From an uncultured Corynebacterium sp. (lineage in GTDB: Bacteria > Actinomycetota > Actinomycetes > Mycobacteriales > Mycobacteriaceae), in NCBI RefSeq assembly GCF_946222305.1, contig NZ_CAMIHZ010000040.1, positions 1 through 14,820 on the forward strand: DNA of 14,820 nucleotides. Direction: 5' to 3'. Within the stretch, counting starts at the first letter, position 1; every line of letters starts with the position of its first letter. Positions 14,225 to 14,820 of the stretch are shown here, one piece after another. The notes beneath the pieces are model-generated. The model was not told the origin of the DNA. It saw nothing but the letters and a program-made list of their open reading frames with translations, and ran no database searches. The translations under genes and the position numbers were made by a program.

Positions 14225-14299
14225 GGGAACGTCGTATAGTGGCTAATACCTCAGCCTTCCAAGCTGAAGACGCGGGTTCGATTCCCGTCGTTCCCTCCA
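14225..14299 (+). tRNA. tRNA-Gly (anticodon TCC)
   Basis: The cloverleaf is complete. The acceptor pairs GGGAACG with CGTTCCC. The D arm is GTATAGTGGCTAATAC. The anticodon stem TCAGC/GCTGA holds loop CTTCCAA, giving TCC. The T arm is GCGGGTTCGATTCCCGT. Discriminator T and an encoded CCA (14297-14299) follow. Minus-10-like TAGAGT ends 10 bases upstream. It reads GGA codons. Confidence 0.97.
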
Positions 14300-14345
14300 C
14301 AATTACAGGTCTTGTAATCCTTAACGGGTGAATCGAGACTTTGTA

Positions 14346-14394
14346 AAGTAACCGGCACCTCAGGATTTCTCTGGGGTGCCGGTTACTTCTTTTT
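14346..14394 (+). terminator. intrinsic terminator after tRNA-Gly
   Basis: AAGTAACCGGCACC (14346-14359) pairs perfectly with GGTGCCGGTTACTT (14375-14388). The stem extends inward by TCAG/CTGG (one G-U) to a 7-base loop. CTTTTT follows. It is one of the strongest hairpins in the window. Confidence 0.92.
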
Positions 14395-14546
14395 GGGTCG
14401 GGTGGATTGGGACGAGTAGTAAAGGGGAGGGTGAGCAACAACGGGTTAGTTAGTGAAAATAGTGTTGGGTGGGGTTGGGAACCGGGCCAAGAAGCAAATG
14501 GGCGAATTCAACATGAGGTCACCTAACGTGCCCTTGAGCTGTCGTT

Positions 14547-14575
14547 TTGTGTTTCCCTTCCGGTGCACGTAAAGT
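14547..14575 (+). promoter_or_regulatory. candidate promoter of tRNA-Pro
   Basis: TTGTGT (14547-14552) and TAAAGT (14570-14575) are spaced by 17 bases. Transcription would begin near 14582, about 47 bases before the tRNA. Confidence 0.4.
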
Positions 14576-14628
14576 AATCGACGCAACAGCGCAAGCATCT
14601 CTGTGAGGGGTGCTCGTGATTTGCGGAT

Positions 14629-14702
14629 CGGGATATGGCGCAGTTTGGTAGCGCACTCGCTTTGGGAGCGAGGGGTCGTGGGTTCAAATCCCGCTATCCC
14701 GA
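14629..14702 (+). tRNA. tRNA-Pro (anticodon TGG)
   Basis: The cloverleaf is complete. The acceptor pairs CGGGATA with TATCCCG. The D arm is GCGCAGTTTGGTAGCGC. The anticodon stem CTCGC/GCGAG holds loop TTTGGGA, giving TGG. The T arm is GTGGGTTCAAATCCCGC. The discriminator A at 14702 is followed by CAATTC, so CCA is not encoded, unlike the other three tRNAs here. C1-G72 pairing and the TGG anticodon fit bacterial tRNA-Pro. Confidence 0.97.
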
Positions 14703-14714
14703 CAATTCACTGTG

Positions 14715-14755
14715 AGACCCTCGTGCAGATTAAATGCACGAGGGTCTTTCACTTT
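14715..14755 (+). terminator. intrinsic terminator after tRNA-Pro
   Basis: AGACCCTCGTGCA (14715-14727) pairs perfectly with TGCACGAGGGTCT (14735-14747), with a 7-base loop, then TTCACTTT. It starts 12 bases after the tRNA. Confidence 0.85.
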
Positions 14756-14767
14756 GCGTGGAGATTT

Positions 14768-14820
14768 CGGGTTAAACGACAAAATGTGTGTCTGGCTCGG
14801 CGTGTCGCGCGGGGGTTAGA
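14768..14820. repeat. right arm of 53-bp terminal inverted repeat
   Basis: This is the exact reverse complement of 3-55 and reaches the last base of the window. It starts 13 bases after the tRNA-Pro terminator. Both junctions therefore lie just beyond a tRNA transcription unit (tRNA-His on the left, tRNA-Pro on the right). See the left arm for interpretation. Confidence 0.9.

Larger units (their letters stand above)
14300..14628. other. gene-free spacer between tRNA-Gly and tRNA-Pro
   Basis: It holds a small hairpin (ATTACA/TGTAAT at 14302-14318), the tRNA-Gly terminator (14346-14394) and a candidate tRNA-Pro promoter (14547-14575). I see no convincing coding frame. A 24-codon ATG frame at 14498 lacks a ribosome site. 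Confidence 0.6.

Noticed and set aside
1..14820. Composite transposon carrying the whole block as cargo
   Set aside because: The block consists of conserved housekeeping genes in ancestral order and there is no transposase. Inverted repeats at contig ends are better explained by assembly breaks at a multicopy element.
1..14820. CRISPR array, defence island or biosynthetic cluster
   Set aside because: No regularly spaced direct repeats, Cas, toxin-antitoxin, restriction or biosynthetic core genes were seen on either strand.

Overview
The window looks like chromosomal DNA of a mycolic-acid actinobacterium, most likely Corynebacterium or a close relative. This rests on protein content and gene order, not on a database search. 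It carries a mycolate-type short-chain reductase (CmrA/Rv2509-like), a mycothiol-linked DsbA-family oxidoreductase (Rv2466c-like), a group II truncated hemoglobin, GTG starts and several apparently leaderless genes. From memory, the order ssb, ettA, thioesterase, Rv2474c-like gene, glbO, pepN, Rv2466c-like gene, rpiB matches the M. tuberculosis Rv2478c to Rv2465c block. The pair cmrA and orn with tRNA-His matches the Rv2509 to Rv2511 neighbourhood.

Layout. 1-233: one arm of a 53-bp terminal inverted repeat, then gene-free DNA and a minus-strand terminator. 234-2320: a minus-strand group read from right to left, namely tRNA-Arg(UCU), a possible tiny ORF, cmrA, orn and tRNA-His(GUG). 2485-4701: a plus-strand CopD-CtaG fusion membrane protein with its own terminator. 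4722-8800: plus-strand ssb (a DnaA-box-like site lies upstream), ettA, an acyl-CoA thioesterase-like gene and a conserved gene of unknown function. 8917-12111: minus-strand pepN followed by glbO. 12212-13414: plus-strand Rv2466c-like oxidoreductase and rpiB, closed by a strong terminator. 13746-13961: a small minus-strand helix-turn-helix gene, possibly a mobile-element remnant. 14034-14755: an intrinsic terminator, tRNA-Gly(UCC) with its terminator, and tRNA-Pro(UGG) with its terminator. 14768-14820: the other arm of the inverted repeat.

How the genes fit together. Most are housekeeping: RNA turnover (orn), mycolate maturation (cmrA), copper and cytochrome oxidase assembly (copD-ctaG), DNA binding (ssb), ribosome energy sensing (ettA), peptide turnover (pepN), oxygen and redox handling (glbO, Rv2466c-like), and the pentose phosphate pathway (rpiB). 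I saw no dedicated defence, biosynthetic or CRISPR system. The most unusual points are the perfect inverted repeat at both ends (probably insertion-sequence ends at which an assembly stopped), a possible 22-residue ORF coupled to cmrA, a perfect DnaA box before ssb, a monothiol CPFA active site in the Rv2466c homologue, a palindrome on the rpiB promoter, a recurring leaderless promoter layout, and an orphan HTH gene with a bistable terminator beside the tRNA genes.
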